From the NCBI GenBank assembly GCA_016219275.1, contig JACRBM010000088.1, forward strand, positions 62,001 through 126,000: a stretch of DNA of 64,000 bases, read 5' to 3'. Source of the DNA: Chloroflexota bacterium (GTDB lineage Bacteria; Chloroflexota; Anaerolineae; UBA4142). The translations under genes were made by a program, and so were the position numbers. A model generated the notes under the pieces. That model did not search any database, was not told the origin of the DNA, and was given only the letters and a program-made list of their open reading frames with translations. This document shows, one piece after another, positions 33,312-44,000 of the stretch (within the stretch, counting starts at the first letter, position 1; every line of letters begins with the position of its first letter).

Positions 33312-35189
33312 TCATGTTACCGGCACATGGCGATTGAACCAATAATGCCGCCCGGCGACAAGCGCGCCAAACACAATCGGCAGGATACCGATGGGCGTCA
33401 AGTCGAATTGATCCACGACCATCCAAATTGCAACCGCGATGAGCGCCGCGCGTTCGATCAAATGCAACGGCGCGCGATAATATCCGACGATGCCCAGCGA
33501 GAGGAAAAAGAGCGCGAACCCGCTGTTGATGACTGCCATCACAAAACTGGGCAAGGTCGCGCCGACGATGAGTAAACTCGCGCCTTCCTTCGTCGCGGAA
33601 AAGAGGAACGGCACGAGGAATGCCGGGAGCGAATACTTCCACGCTTGCATCATCGAAGCGAACGGATTGCCGCCCGTGACTGCCGCCGCCGCGGATGGCG
33701 ATAACCCCACCGGCGGGGACACCTCCGACAACACCGCGAAATAAAACGCGAGCAAATGCGCGACGTGTTCCGGAATGCCGACCTTGATGAGCGCCGGCGC
33801 AACCATCACGACCGTCATAATGTACGTTGCAGTGATCGGCAAACTCAAGCCGACGATGAACGACGTGAACAACGCGAGCACGAGCGCGAGCAACACGTTG
33901 CCGCCGCTCAACGACATGATGAGTTGCGAAATTTTCAGACCCAGCCCGGTCAACGAAAACACGCCGACGATCAGTCCTGCCGCCGCGAGGAGCACCGCGA
34001 CTGGCAGCATATTCTTCGCGCCTTCAATCGTCGCATCAATCAAGCGTTTGGGTGTGAGCCAGTCTTTGCGATCCTTGCTGAGAAAACTCGTCGCGACGAC
34101 GCAGGCAATCGCATAGATCGCGCAATTTTCCGGCGACAGACCAAAGGCGAGCAGAATGACGAGCAAGACGAGCGAGATCAAGTGATAACTTTTGGTTCGC
34201 ATCACTTGCCAGAACGTCATCCCGGTTGAATCGGGCGGCGCAAAGTGGTACTTTTGCGCCTCCAGGTCTACGACGAAAAACGAGCCGAGATAGTATAACA
34301 ATGTCGGCATCGTCACCATCACGACGACATCCCAAAACGAGACGCGCAGAAACTGCATGATGAGAAATGCCGCCGCGCCCATCAACGGCGGTGAAATCAC
34401 CGCGCCGATGCCGCCGGCGGAAATCAAGCCCGCCGCCAGGTCCGCCGAGTAGCCGGCTTTTTTAAGGATGGGCCACATGATCGGCGTGACGGACATGGTC
34501 GTCGCGACGCCGCTCCCTTGCGGACCACCCAGCAACGCGGTGGTCACGACTGCGCCGCGTCCCGCGCTCGACGATTTGCGCCCCATCACCGCGAGCGCGA
34601 GCTCGAGCCAAAAACTGCCCGCGCCCGCCGCGTCCATCAACACGCCGTACACGACGAACAACATCACGAACGACACGCTCACCGAAATCGGCACGCCGAA
34701 AATTCCTTCGAGCGTCATGTACATGTGCCCGACGATGCGGTCGAAATCGTACCCTTTGTGTCCGAGCGGACCGGGAATGAAATTGCCGAACAGCGCGTAG
34801 AGTAAAAAGCCGATCAGCACGAGCGTGAACGTCATGTCCACCATACGGCGGGAGAGTTCGATCAACAACGCGATGACGAGGATACCAAAAATCAGGTCGG
34901 GCACTTCGGGGAGCGTCGAACGACGGATGAAGTGATCGAGGTCGAAGAGTGCGTAGACGATACTCGCGACGCCAATCACTGCAAGCGCGATGTCGAGCGC
35001 GCTACCCCAGCGACCGGCTTTGGGCGAAAGCGGGTATGCCAGGAATGCCAAGAGGTAAATAAATCCAAGGTGCACCATGCGGAACGTGTACGTGTCTATC
35101 GGCGCAACCGCGCCGTACAACGACCACACCACGAATCCAATGTAGAACGCGCCGACTAGAATGGCGGCGATGCCTTTGAACTCGCGCAC
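33312..35189 (-). CDS. TRAP transporter fused permease (4TM/12TM, DctQM type)
   Basis: 625 residues with about 16-18 hydrophobic segments. The small-subunit part comes first (residues 1-130), then the large permease with VPISVSVSFVMLFVVYGVLM, GGPQGSGVATTMSVTPIMWP and GGIGAVISPPLMGAAAFLIM, and the symmetric VSPPVGLSPSAAAAVTGGNP. It drives ion-coupled uptake with the TAXI binding protein. GTG start at 35189 with CGAGGAGG upstream. The operon order permease, binding protein, DUF1850 is standard. The leader contains a possible terminator. Confidence 0.93.
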   Translation of the reverse strand: MREFKGIAAILVGAFYIGFVVWSLYGAVAPIDTYTFRMVHLGFIYLLAFLAYPLSPKAGRWGSALDIALAVIGVASIVYALFDLDHFIRRSTLPEVPDLIFGILVIALLIELSRRMVDMTFTLVLIGFLLYALFGNFIPGPLGHKGYDFDRIVGHMYMTLEGIFGVPISVSVSFVMLFVVYGVLMDAAGAGSFWLELALAVMGRKSSSAGRGAVVTTALLGGPQGSGVATTMSVTPIMWPILKKAGYSADLAAGLISAGGIGAVISPPLMGAAAFLIMQFLRVSFWDVVVMVTMPTLLYYLGSFFVVDLEAQKYHFAPPDSTGMTFWQVMRTKSYHLISLVLLVILLAFGLSPENCAIYAIACVVATSFLSKDRKDWLTPKRLIDATIEGAKNMLPVAVLLAAAGLIVGVFSLTGLGLKISQLIMSLSGGNVLLALVLALFTSFIVGLSLPITATYIMTVVMVAPALIKVGIPEHVAHLLAFYFAVLSEVSPPVGLSPSAAAAVTGGNPFASMMQAWKYSLPAFLVPFLFSATKEGASLLIVGATLPSFVMAVINSGFALFFLSLGIVGYYRAPLHLIERAALIAVAIWMVVDQFDLTPIGILPIVFGALVAGRHYWFNRHVPVT

Positions 35190-35264
35190 GCAAACCTCCT
35201 CGTTTGAATTCGGCTATGTGCCAGGATTTTTTTCGAGCGCAAACAGACGGTACCGTCGGCAAAT

Positions 35265-35298
35265 AAAAAACGTCTTCGCCAACTTGCAGGCGAAGGCG
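35265..35298 (-). terminator. Intrinsic terminator (or attenuator) upstream of the TRAP operon
   Basis: Minus strand CTTCGCC, 8-base loop, GGCGAAG, then ACGTTTTTTATTT. It can end rodA operon transcripts and also interrupts those from the promoter at 35345-35373. Confidence 0.75.
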
Positions 35299-35344
35299 TG
35301 CGCCACCTTCACGACATCGTGGTCGTCTCATCAGCGTTGGCACA
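35265..35344 (-). ncRNA. Candidate structured leader or small RNA before the TRAP operon
   Basis: From the promoter at 35345-35373 an RNA would start near 35341-35338 and run through a hairpin ACGAC/GUCGU flanked by CUGAUGAG and GAAGG, enclosed by a possible GUGCCA/UGGC outer stem. It then reaches an intrinsic terminator (CUUCGCC, loop UGCAAGUU, GGCGAAG, then ACG and six U). The GTG of the TRAP gene is another 75 bases on. This fits a riboswitch/attenuator or an independent small RNA of about 75 nt. No known class was recognised. Confidence 0.45.
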
Positions 35345-35373
35345 ATTATACCCGGAGCGCAACGAAAAATCAA
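35345..35373 (-). promoter_or_regulatory. Promoter between rodA and the TRAP operon
   Basis: Minus strand TTGATT (35373-35368), 17-base spacer, TATAAT (35350-35345). The -35 nearly touches the rodA stop. Confidence 0.7.
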
Positions 35374-35377
35374 ATTC

Positions 35378-36517
35378 CTACGCATAACGCTTGCCGGATC
35401 CCTCCAATTGCAAACCGGTGTGCCGCAGTAAAATGCTCTGTGCGATGCCCAGCCCTGCCATCAACGTGATGAGCGAACTCCCGCCCGAACTGACGAAGGG
35501 CAAGGGCACTCCGACGGCGGGCACCAGCCCCAAATTCATCGCGAGGTTGACCCAGCTCTGAATGAAGATCACCGCCGCCACCCCCACCGCGATCAGTTTG
35601 CCGTCGGGTGTGCGCGCGAGCCGCGCGATGCGAATCAAGCGCAGGATGATGAACACGATGAGCGCGAGCACGAACAGCGAACCGACGAATCCTAGTTCCT
35701 CGCCGATGACCGAAAAAATGAAATCGGTTTGGCGAATACGGAGAAACCGCAATTGACTTTGCGTGCCGCTGCAAAAACCCAACCCCCAAAAACCGCCCGC
35801 GCCAATCGCGATGCGCGCTTGCGTCACGTTGTAGCCGGAACCGAGCGGGTCGCGCGTCGGATCGAGAAATGCCATCACGCGTTCCACTTGATACGCGCGC
35901 AGATTCGGAAAAACCACAAACGGCGCAACGACGGCGAGCACGCCGGCAATGATCAACACGTTGCGCCAGCGCATGCCGGCGGCAATCGCCATGACGCCCC
36001 AGGTTGCCGCAATCACCATCGTCGTGCCCAGGTCGGGTTGCGCAAAGATCAACGCCATCGGCACGGCGGCGAACAGAAACGAGATGCCCAGGTTGCGCCA
36101 GCGCGCCATTTGCTCCGCGTGGTCGCCCATGTATTTCGCCGAGACCAGGATGAGCGCGAGCTTGGTCGCCTCCGAAGGTTGCAGCAAGGTCACGCCCAGG
36201 TTGATCCAACGTTGCGCGCCAAACCGCACCTCCGCCAAAATCACCACGCCGAGTAGCGCGATGATGCCGCCCCAAATCAACCAGCGCAGCGCGCCCCACA
36301 AGCGATAGTCCACAAACGCGAGCGCGAACAGCACGCCGACGCCGACGACGCCGAACAACATCTGACGCAACGCCGGACTCTCCCAGTCGAGCGACTCGCC
36401 GGTGATGCACGCGGTCGCGCTGTAGATCATCGTGATGCCGATGACGACCAGGAGGAGCGTTGCGCCGAGTAGCCAAAAATCGAAATGCGTAAAACGTGGA
36501 CGCGATAAACGTTCCAT
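35378..36517 (-). CDS. rodA: RodA, rod-shape SEDS glycosyltransferase
   Basis: 379 residues, ten hydrophobic segments. SEDS motifs include VVIGITMIYSATA, LQPSEATKLALILVSAKYMG, AQPDLGTTMVIAATWGVMAI and PLPFVSSGGSSLITLMAGLG. It polymerises lipid II during elongation together with a class B PBP, here mrdA in the same cluster. An ATG at 36517 follows an in-frame GTG; neither has a clear ribosome site. The presence next to mrdA rather than divisome genes favours RodA over FtsW. Confidence 0.93.
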   Translation of the reverse strand: MERLSRPRFTHFDFWLLGATLLLVVIGITMIYSATACITGESLDWESPALRQMLFGVVGVGVLFALAFVDYRLWGALRWLIWGGIIALLGVVILAEVRFGAQRWINLGVTLLQPSEATKLALILVSAKYMGDHAEQMARWRNLGISFLFAAVPMALIFAQPDLGTTMVIAATWGVMAIAAGMRWRNVLIIAGVLAVVAPFVVFPNLRAYQVERVMAFLDPTRDPLGSGYNVTQARIAIGAGGFWGLGFCSGTQSQLRFLRIRQTDFIFSVIGEELGFVGSLFVLALIVFIILRLIRIARLARTPDGKLIAVGVAAVIFIQSWVNLAMNLGLVPAVGVPLPFVSSGGSSLITLMAGLGIAQSILLRHTGLQLEGSGKRYA

Positions 36518-36540
36518 CACTTTTTTGTATCTACTCAGGT

Positions 36541-36635
36541 GTCATTTCGAGGAGCGCACTTTGCGACGAGAAATCTCCCCCTTGGCGCGACAAGAGATTT
36601 CTCCTCGCACACGCTTCGCTGCTCGTCGAAATGAC
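36541..36635. repeat. Family E inverted repeat
   Basis: GTCATTTCGAGGAGCGCACT at one end and TCGTCGAAATGAC at the other, with GAGAAATCTC/GAGATTTCTC inside. It lies between minE and rodA. A family J fragment follows at 36670-36700. Confidence 0.85.
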
Positions 36636-36705
36636 ATAGCTGAGTCACTCTTTTGTGAAAATCTGAAAACCTGACGAAGGTTCAAAACCTTTGCAAGGTT
36701 GCGAA

Positions 36706-36969
36706 TTATTTTTGCGCGCGCCGCGCGCTGGCGAGCGGAATATTGGCGACGAGGCGTTGCGTGCGTTCCGAGCGCGTAATCGAAACCTCGACGCGCGCGC
36801 GATCAATCGCAATGTGTTTGGAGATGACGTTGACGATTTCGTCTTTCAACACTTCCAACGTTTCCGCCGACAAATCCGTGCGGTCGTGCGCGAGCACCAA
36901 TTGCAATCGCTCTTTCGCGGCGTTCGCGCTGCCGGTGGAGCGACCCAGTATTCGGTTGAAGAAATCCAT
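36706..36969 (-). CDS. minE: MinE, cell division topological specificity factor
   Basis: 87 residues, family length. MDFFNRILGR is the membrane-binding amphipathic start, followed by AKERLQLVLAHDRTDLSAET (the MinD-contacting strand/helix) and VISKHIAIDRARVEVSITR. It releases MinD from the membrane to drive oscillation or gradients that keep the division ring at midcell. It lies 12 bases after minD. Confidence 0.95.
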   Translation of the reverse strand: MDFFNRILGRSTGSANAAKERLQLVLAHDRTDLSAETLEVLKDEIVNVISKHIAIDRARVEVSITRSERTQRLVANIPLASARRAQK

Positions 36970-36981
36970 CGCGCTCCTTTT

Positions 36982-37776
36982 CTACGATTTCCACAATCGC
37001 GACAGGCGATCCATGAAACCAGACGACCCGTGGAACACTTGGAACGGCACTTCTTCGCCCATCAGTCGTTGCGCGATGCGCGCGAACGCCATGCCAGCGG
37101 CGGAGTGATCGTTCAATGCGACGGGCTGGCCTTTGTTCGTCGAGGTGATGATCGTTTCGTCTTCCGGCACGATGCCCAGCAAATCAATCGCGAGAATTTC
37201 GAGCACGTCCGAGGTGTCGAGCATCTCGCCGCGTTTGACCATGTCGGGACGCAGCCGATTGATGATGAGTTTCGGCGCGGGTTTTTCGCGCGATTCGACC
37301 AGACCGATCACGCGATCCGCGTCGCGCACTGACGACACTTCGGGTGTGACTACCACGATCACGCGGTCCGCCGGCGCGACCGAGTAATTGAAGCCGCCTT
37401 CGATCCCCGCCGGCGAATCAATCAACACAAAATCAAATTCCTGTTTGAGGTCGGCGCACACTTTGATCATTTGCTCTTCGGTCATCGCGGTCTTGTCGCG
37501 TTTTTGCGCCGCCGGCAAGAGATGCAATTCGGGCAAGCGTTTGTCTTTGATGAGCGCCTGCCGCAAACGCACGCGTCCCTCCGCCACGTCCACCAAATCA
37601 AACACGATGCGATTTTCGAGTCCCATCACGACATCGAGATTCCGCAAGCCAATGTCCGCGTCCACACACGCCACGCGTTTGCCGCGCCGCGCCAATGCCA
37701 CACCCAGGTTCGCCGTCGTCGTCGTTTTGCCGACGCCGCCTTTGCCCGAGGTGACGGTAATCACGTGTCCCTCCAT
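36982..37776 (-). CDS. minD: MinD, septum site-determining ATPase
   Basis: 264 residues. Deviant Walker A TSGKGGVGKTTTTANLGVAL at residue 9, switch CVDADIGLRNLDVVMGLENR, DSPAGIEGGF, and a C-terminal amphipathic membrane-targeting helix (PFQVFHGSSGFMDRLSRLWK). It dimerises with ATP on the membrane, recruits MinC and is discharged by MinE. Located between minC and minE. Confidence 0.96.
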   Translation of the reverse strand: MEGHVITVTSGKGGVGKTTTTANLGVALARRGKRVACVDADIGLRNLDVVMGLENRIVFDLVDVAEGRVRLRQALIKDKRLPELHLLPAAQKRDKTAMTEEQMIKVCADLKQEFDFVLIDSPAGIEGGFNYSVAPADRVIVVVTPEVSSVRDADRVIGLVESREKPAPKLIINRLRPDMVKRGEMLDTSDVLEILAIDLLGIVPEDETIITSTNKGQPVALNDHSAAGMAFARIAQRLMGEEVPFQVFHGSSGFMDRLSRLWKS

Positions 37777-37808
37777 CTATGCCTCCACGACGTTCTGCCG
37801 GAACGTCT

Positions 37809-38474
37809 CTATGTACCCCAGGGTTCGATCAGAATGTGTCCATTGCGTACGCGCGCGATTTCGGCGGGCCAGCGCAGCACGCGGTTCCCTTCCGGCGCGC
37901 GCGCGATATAATGCCCGATCCGCAACTGCGTCGGCATGAGAATCAACGCGCCGACCCAGGCATGTTCGTCGCCGTTTGCGCCGGCGTGGACGACGCCGCG
38001 CAGTTTGCCCCAGACGATCACGTCGCCGTCCGCGATCACTTCCGCGCCGGGGTTGACATCGCCGATCACGATGACGGGGCCGGTGTGGCGCACGACCTGA
38101 CCTGAGCGAATCGTGCGACGCAACACCAGCGGCGCGTGCTCGGCGGCTGCGCCGGGCGCGACTTGCTCCGGGGGCGCTTCGGGCGGCGGAATCGTCGCGC
38201 GCAATTGATCGAACGTGGCTTGCGCGTGCGCTTCGCCCATCACGGACACCAGCGTCATCTCGTGTTGCGCGAGCATCGCGATCAACTCTTCGAGCTGCGC
38301 GACCTCGACCGCGCGTCCGCCGGTTTCAAGCAAGACGCGCGCGCCGCGAAAAAACGATTGCGCGCTGGACCGACTCAGCTGCGCGCCCAGTTCGTTCATC
38401 ATCGCGCGCCAGCCGCCGTTGCCGAGCGTGATGACAATTCCTTCGCGGGTTCCCTTGAATGTGACGTAGCTCAT
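37809..38474 (-). CDS. minC: MinC, septum site-determining protein
   Basis: 221 residues. The N-terminal domain ([20 protein letters not shown]) is followed by the C-terminal beta-helix [20 protein letters not shown] then [20 protein letters not shown], the hallmark of MinC. It blocks FtsZ polymerisation where MinD is present. The frame extends to 38564 only through repeat sequence; the real start is ATG 38474. It is preceded by mrdA in the same direction. Confidence 0.93.
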   Translation of the reverse strand: MSYVTFKGTREGIVITLGNGGWRAMMNELGAQLSRSSAQSFFRGARVLLETGGRAVEVAQLEELIAMLAQHEMTLVSVMGEAHAQATFDQLRATIPPPEAPPEQVAPGAAAEHAPLVLRRTIRSGQVVRHTGPVIVIGDVNPGAEVIADGDVIVWGKLRGVVHAGANGDEHAWVGALILMPTQLRIGHYIARAPEGNRVLRWPAEIARVRNGHILIEPWGT

Positions 38475-38476
38475 CG

Positions 38477-38566
38477 TTTTGATAGTTGGGTAGTTTAGGT
38501 AGTTGGGTAGTTGTGTAGTTAGGTGGCTAACGACATCCAACCATCTAACCACCAAACTGCCCATTA
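38477..38566. repeat. Family H inverted repeat (GTTGGGTAGTT / CCAACTTCC type)
   Basis: GATAGTTGGGTAGTTTAGG and GTTAGGTGGCTAACGACATC-like units face CATCCAACCATCTAACCACC. It lies between mrdA and minC and overlaps the mrdA stop. Similar sequences are at 55732-55759 and 60284-60380. Confidence 0.65.
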
Positions 38567-40930
38567 CTGGGTAGGGACGAACTGAACGGTGTAGCGTTTG
38601 TAGGGCAACACGTCAATCGCGAGCGGATCGGAATCGGCGGGCGAGAGTGTGCGGACACACCAACGCGAGGAATCGTGCCAGTACACGCCGTTGAAACGAA
38701 ATGCGCCATTGCCATCCGTCGTCGCGCTGAATATCGCGTTGCCGTCGCATTTATCTACCGCGACGCGCACCGCGTTGACTCCGCGTCCGCTGGCGTCTAC
38801 GACGGTGCCGAAAATTCCGGGTAGTTCGCCCCAGTTATCCACCGACAACGCGCGCCCCGCGTACTTGCGCGCGGGCGCGACCGGACCCGTGCTCGCCGCC
38901 GGCGGACGCACGACGACGACTGGCGGCGCGATCGGTTGCGCGGGACCGACGAGCGGCGCATCGGTATTCAAACGAAAATACGCGCGCAAAATATCCGCCG
39001 CCGCGGGTCCCGCGACTTCGGACCCTTCGCCGCCGCCGAACACAAACACGGTGACGACGACTTGCGGATTTTCGTACGGCGCGAACGCGGTGAACCACGC
39101 GTGCGTCGGCAAATGTCCGTTGACCTTGGGTCCGTAAAATTCTGCCGTGCCGGTTTTCGCGGCGACGGTTACATCGGCGAGATTCGCCTTCACCGCGGTG
39201 CCGCGCACCACGGCTTCGCGCATTCCTTCGCGCACAATCGCCAGGTTGTGATCGTTTACCTGGACGCGATGGATGACCGCCGGTTCGATTTGCCGGATGA
39301 TGCGCCCTTCCGAATCCACGATCTTTTGGACGAGTTGCGGTTTGTAGATCGTCCCGCCATTCGCCACCGCAACCGTATACTGCGCCACTTGGAGCGGCGT
39401 TGCCAACACATAGCCCTGACCGATTGCCATATTGTACGTGTCGCCGGTCGTCCAAATGTCGCCAATCGTTTTCCGCTTCCACACTGGGTCGGGCACCAGT
39501 CCTTTGGCTTCACCAGGCAGATCAATCCCGGTCAGCGTGCCGATACCAAACATGCGCGCGTACGCGGCGAGCCGGTTTTCGCCCAAGCCATTCTCAAAAT
39601 CCGGATAACCGCCGGATACTTTGTAGAAAAACACGTCGGACGAATTCGCGATGCCATCGCGAATGGCGAGCGCGCCGAACCCAGGTTTGTACCAGTCGTA
39701 AAATGGTTGCGCGAGCGACGGGTCGTCGGGAAAGTATTTGTTCGGAACCCAGATCACACCCGGCGTCGTGATTTTGGTGTTGATGTCTACGACGGTTTCC
39801 TGCAACGCGGCGCTCGCCGGAATCAGTTTGAACGTGGAGCCGGGTGGGTACTGTCCGGTGATGGCTTGGTTGACGAGGGGATGCAACGGGTCTTGTGCGA
39901 GGTTGGTGTAGTCGTCAATCGAAATACCGGTCGCAAACAAGTTGTTATCGTAGCTGGGGACTGAAACGAGCGCGAGCACTTCGCCGTTGCGCGGGTCGAG
40001 CACGAGCGCGACGCCTTGCTTGGAACGCGCGCCGCGCATCGCTTTTTGCAAAATCGTTAGGACGGTTTTTTGGAACTCGGCGTCTATCGTCAGAATTAGA
40101 TTGTGTCCGGACACCGGCGGGGTCTCGTCGAGCTTGGCGACTTCGCGTCCCGCTACATCCACCGCGATGTGGCGTTCGCCTTTGGCACCGCGCAAATCTT
40201 GCTCGAAGGAATACTCCAAGCCGGTCAAGCCGACTTGATCGGTGGGCGCGTAGCCGGTGTACTGTTCCAAATTTTCGCGTGGGATGCGACCGGTGTATCC
40301 CAGCATGTGGGAAAAGAGCGCGCCGTCCACGTATTCGCGAATCGGTTCCAGTCCCACGCGCACGCCGGGAAAATCGAGATGGTTCTCCTCTAAATAAAAC
40401 GCGACCTCGCGCGGCACGTTCGATTTGATGAGCGCCGGCGCAAACGGATCGCGCTCGGCTTTGGCGATCAGTTCGCGCAATCCTGGTTTTCGTTTGGGCG
40501 GCACGACGACGCGCTCGACACCAATGGGCAAACTGCCCACCGCGTCCGCGACCGTCGTTTCGATCACCGTCTCGATGGGCATGTCGAGCAAGACCGCGAG
40601 TTTGCCGACGATGCGTTCTTCGTCCTCGTCCGGCAAATCTGCCGGCACAATCGAAACGTTGAACGAGGGAATGTTACGGACGAGGATTTTGCCGGCGCGA
40701 TCATAGACGATGCCGCGCAACGCATCGGTTTGAACGATGCGATACCGATTCGCAAACGCGGCTTGGCGAAAGTACTCGCCTTGCGCGATTTGTAAGTTGG
40801 CGAGCTGGAGAACGAGAATGAGAAACGCGGCAATGATCGCAACGCGCAAAAGGCGAAAACTGCCGCGGGGTTTTTCTTCTTCTTCGGTTACACTGCCCGC
40901 TAGGGAATATTCGTGCTCTGGATCGTTCAC
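38564..40930 (-). CDS. mrdA: Penicillin-binding protein 2 (MrdA) with extra C-terminal domain
   Basis: 788 residues. One membrane anchor (residues 28-48), the PBP dimer domain ([40 protein letters not shown]) and a transpeptidase with SxxK in [12 protein letters not shown], SxN as SSDVFFYK and KTG in [12 protein letters not shown]. After the catalytic domain, about residue 700, a beta-sandwich follows ([20 protein letters not shown]...[15 protein letters not shown]) like carboxypeptidase regulatory domains; E. coli PBP2 lacks it. It crosslinks elongating wall together with RodA. GTG start without ribosome site; see promoter. Confidence 0.94.
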   Translation of the reverse strand: MNDPEHEYSLAGSVTEEEEKPRGSFRLLRVAIIAAFLILVLQLANLQIAQGEYFRQAAFANRYRIVQTDALRGIVYDRAGKILVRNIPSFNVSIVPADLPDEDEERIVGKLAVLLDMPIETVIETTVADAVGSLPIGVERVVVPPKRKPGLRELIAKAERDPFAPALIKSNVPREVAFYLEENHLDFPGVRVGLEPIREYVDGALFSHMLGYTGRIPRENLEQYTGYAPTDQVGLTGLEYSFEQDLRGAKGERHIAVDVAGREVAKLDETPPVSGHNLILTIDAEFQKTVLTILQKAMRGARSKQGVALVLDPRNGEVLALVSVPSYDNNLFATGISIDDYTNLAQDPLHPLVNQAITGQYPPGSTFKLIPASAALQETVVDINTKITTPGVIWVPNKYFPDDPSLAQPFYDWYKPGFGALAIRDGIANSSDVFFYKVSGGYPDFENGLGENRLAAYARMFGIGTLTGIDLPGEAKGLVPDPVWKRKTIGDIWTTGDTYNMAIGQGYVLATPLQVAQYTVAVANGGTIYKPQLVQKIVDSEGRIIRQIEPAVIHRVQVNDHNLAIVREGMREAVVRGTAVKANLADVTVAAKTGTAEFYGPKVNGHLPTHAWFTAFAPYENPQVVVTVFVFGGGEGSEVAGPAAADILRAYFRLNTDAPLVGPAQPIAPPVVVVRPPAASTGPVAPARKYAGRALSVDNWGELPGIFGTVVDASGRGVNAVRVAVDKCDGNAIFSATTDGNGAFRFNGVYWHDSSRWCVRTLSPADSDPLAIDVLPYKRYTVQFVPTQ

Positions 40931-40937
40931 GCGAAAA

Positions 40938-40966
40938 ATTATACCCTAGTTTGAGCGAATTGGCAA
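40938..40966 (-). promoter_or_regulatory. Promoter of the mrdA-min-rodA operon, probably leaderless
   Basis: Minus strand TTGCCA (40966-40961), 17-base spacer, TATAAT (40943-40938). The predicted start, 7-8 bases downstream, falls on the GTG at 40930, so the message is probably leaderless. Confidence 0.75.
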
Positions 40967-41050
40967 CGCGCTATCAAGTTACTCGCAAAGCCAGCGCGGG
41001 CGAGCGGAACGTTTCGGCGAGCGTTGCTTTCGTAGCGCGTCGAGGTGTTC

Positions 41051-44000
41051 TCATTCGTGCGACCCGTGAACATCTTCTTTACGCATGATGTCTAAAAACA
41101 GGTGGACAACATGCGGATCGAGGTGCGTGCCGGATAACGAGGCGATGTGACTCAACACCTGTTCCACCGACCACGGCTCGCGGTAGGGGCGCTGCGAGAG
41201 TAACGCGTCCCACACATCCACCACCGCAAAGATGCGCGCGGCAAGCGGAATGTCTTCGCCTTTGAGTCCGCGCGGATATCCTTTGCCGTCCCAGCGTTCG
41301 TGATGACAGTACGGAATATCGAGCGAAGGTCGCAGGTACGCAATCGGCGAAATGAATTTGTTCGCATACGACGGATGTCGTTGCATAATCAGCCACTCGT
41401 CATTCGTCAACGGACCGGGCTTGAACAAGATGCGATCGGGAATCGCCATCTTGCCGATGTCGTGCAGCAGCGCGCCGCGCCGGATGTGCTCGATTTGTTC
41501 TTCGCTCAGTTTCATCGCGCGCGCTAGCCGCACCGTCAGATCGGTGACGCGTTGTGTGTGTCCTTTCGTTTCTTCATCGCGCAGGTCGAGCGCGCGCGAC
41601 CAGCCCTCGAGTGTGGCGTCGTACGCGCGTTCGAGCTCGCGCCGCGAATTTTCCGAATCCTGGAACAGGCGCGCGTTCTCCATCGCGACGGCGACCTGAT
41701 TGGCGAACAGCACGAGCAGACGCTCATCTTCCGGCGTGAACGCGTCGGTGTGCGTGCTCAAGACCGCGAGTACGCCAAGCAAATGGTGATCGGTTTCCAC
41801 GGGCACCCACAAACCGGCGCTGACCTCCGGATCCACGCGAATCCAGCGCGGCTCGACGTGAACGTTCGGCAAATACAACGGGAGGCGACTGCGCCCGACC
41901 CACGCGGTAACACCCTGCGGACTGGACAAGGGTAGATTCAGTTTGCTTAAATCGCGTTGGGTTTGTTCGGAAAAACCAATCGCCATCTCGACGCGCAGAC
42001 TATCGGACGTGCGTTCATACCGCAAGAATTCCGCGCGGTCGGCGTGGAGGGCTTGCATCGTGATGTTGAACAGAAATTCGAGTTGCGCTTTCGGCTGGAG
42101 TACGCTGTTGAGCGCCAAGCCGGCGTCGTACACCAACGCCAGTTGTTCGGCGCGTGTGCGCGTTTCCTGGAAAAGCCGCGTGTTGCGAACGACGCTCGCA
42201 GCTAACCCAGCAAAGAGCGCAAGCAGATGCATGTCGGCTTCAGTGAATCGGCGCGACGATGCGCCTAGCTCGACAACGGTGAGCACGCCGATGAGTTCAC
42301 CGCCGTAGAGCATGGGCACGCCCAGGACTGCACGAAGCGATAGCGTGTCTGGGTGGGGGAGGCGCGCGTACCATTTTTGATAATCGTCCACAATCAAGGG
42401 TTGGCGGGTGGCGGCTACTTTGCCAACCAACCCAGTGCCAAGTTTGATGCGAAAATTCGGCGAAAAGAAAAGCCCTTTTTGTGAAACGAGTTCGAGCTCA
42501 TCCCGGGTGACGTTGTACAGGTACGCGGTTCCGCCAGGACAGTTTAACAGTGCGACGGCGCGTTCGATGATGGTTTGCAATAGGAACGCCAGATCGCGTT
42601 GCGGCGCGGCAAGATCGCTTGCGGTGGCGTACAGCGCGGCGAATTGATCGGCGCGCGCCCGGCTTTCGCGCAAGAGGCGCGCGTTCTCCAGCGCGATCGC
42701 GGCTTGGTCGGCAAAGGTTTGCAAGGCGGACGCGTGGTCGGCGTTGAAAAAGCCCGGCGTCGCGCTGTCCAAATTGAGAATCCCTAGCGCGAATCCCTTG
42801 GTGCGGATGGGCGCGGCGAGATGCGACCGAATCCAACGCGATTCCGGTAAATCTACCCAGTCGGCATATTGCCGGACATCGGAAATCAAATCCACCGGAC
42901 CATCGGGCGACGCCGCGTAGTTCATGTTCGGAAAACGTGCGAGGTCAAAGCGTTGCGCGAAAATCCACTCGTCGTCGCCGAACCGATCATAGCCGCGACC
43001 GCGGACGACGCGCGCGGCGCCTCCTTCGAACAGCATGATATTCGCGGTGTCGTACGGCACGACGCGTCCAACATGGTCGAGGATGCGGTCGAGCACCTGA
43101 TCGAAATCGAGCGTGCTGTTGAACGCGCTGGCAATATCGCGCAGACTTTCGGCGAGCGCGCGCTGTTCGCGTTCCGCCGCTTCGGCGCGCGCGCGCTCCC
43201 GGTCGCGCGATTGGAGCGCCTCCGCCAATTCGTCAAAGGCGCGCGCCAACTTGGTGATTTCGCCCGTGCGCGCGGGACCTTCGACGCGCGCGCTCAAATC
43301 GCCGGCGCGCAGGTGTTCCGTCGCGCGAATTAGGCGTCGCACCGGGCGCACGACGAACACGTCGCCAAAACTCCACGCGGCGGCGGAGGCGACCAAACCG
43401 ACCACCGTCAATACCAGCAGACTTTGCCAAAGCAATTGATCGGCTTGCGCGTACGCCGCCGATACCGGAATGCCCAGCCCGATGTACGCATCTTCCGCCG
43501 AACCGGCTTTGGTCCGCACCAGTGAATAGAGTCGCGTGACGTCATCCGGGTCTTGAATATCCGCGGTCAACCCGGCGCGCGTCAGAGTTTGGAGGTGTTG
43601 GTCGGCGGGCGTGTACTGCACCCACACCTCATCCGCGCGCACACGCGTGAGCAGCGTATCACCGTGAATCGCTACCAACAACGTCGAGCCGGTCGGCAAC
43701 TGCTTCATTTGCGCGAAGGTGGCGAACCATGCCGTGTCCAACGTGGCAAAGACGACGCCTTGCGTTTCGTCGAACTCGTCCACCAAAGGAACGCCGATAT
43801 TCACGGTCGGGCGGGTGCCCAGCCAACCCAGTTCAAATTCGCCGATGCTCGAATGGCGAGACTGTAATAGAAATTGAAAGTACGGACGTTCGGTGACACG
43901 GAAGGGCGCGGTCAAAGACGTGGCGCTACAGGAGACAAACCCGGCGCGATTGATGACTCCCAGGTTGGCGTAAAAGGAGTGCGTTTTGACAGCGGTGAGC

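Noticed and set aside
35221-35345. T-box leader in the same region
   Set aside because: GGTACC is present only within a small palindrome; the conserved T-box bulge sequence and specifier loop are absent, and the genes are not amino-acid related in the T-box sense.
35296-35373. Hammerhead ribozyme in the TRAP leader (CUGAUGA ... GAA core)
   Set aside because: The core strings are present and a CGUUG/CAACG stem is possible, but the third stem around the cleavage site does not pair and the second stem is offset by one base.
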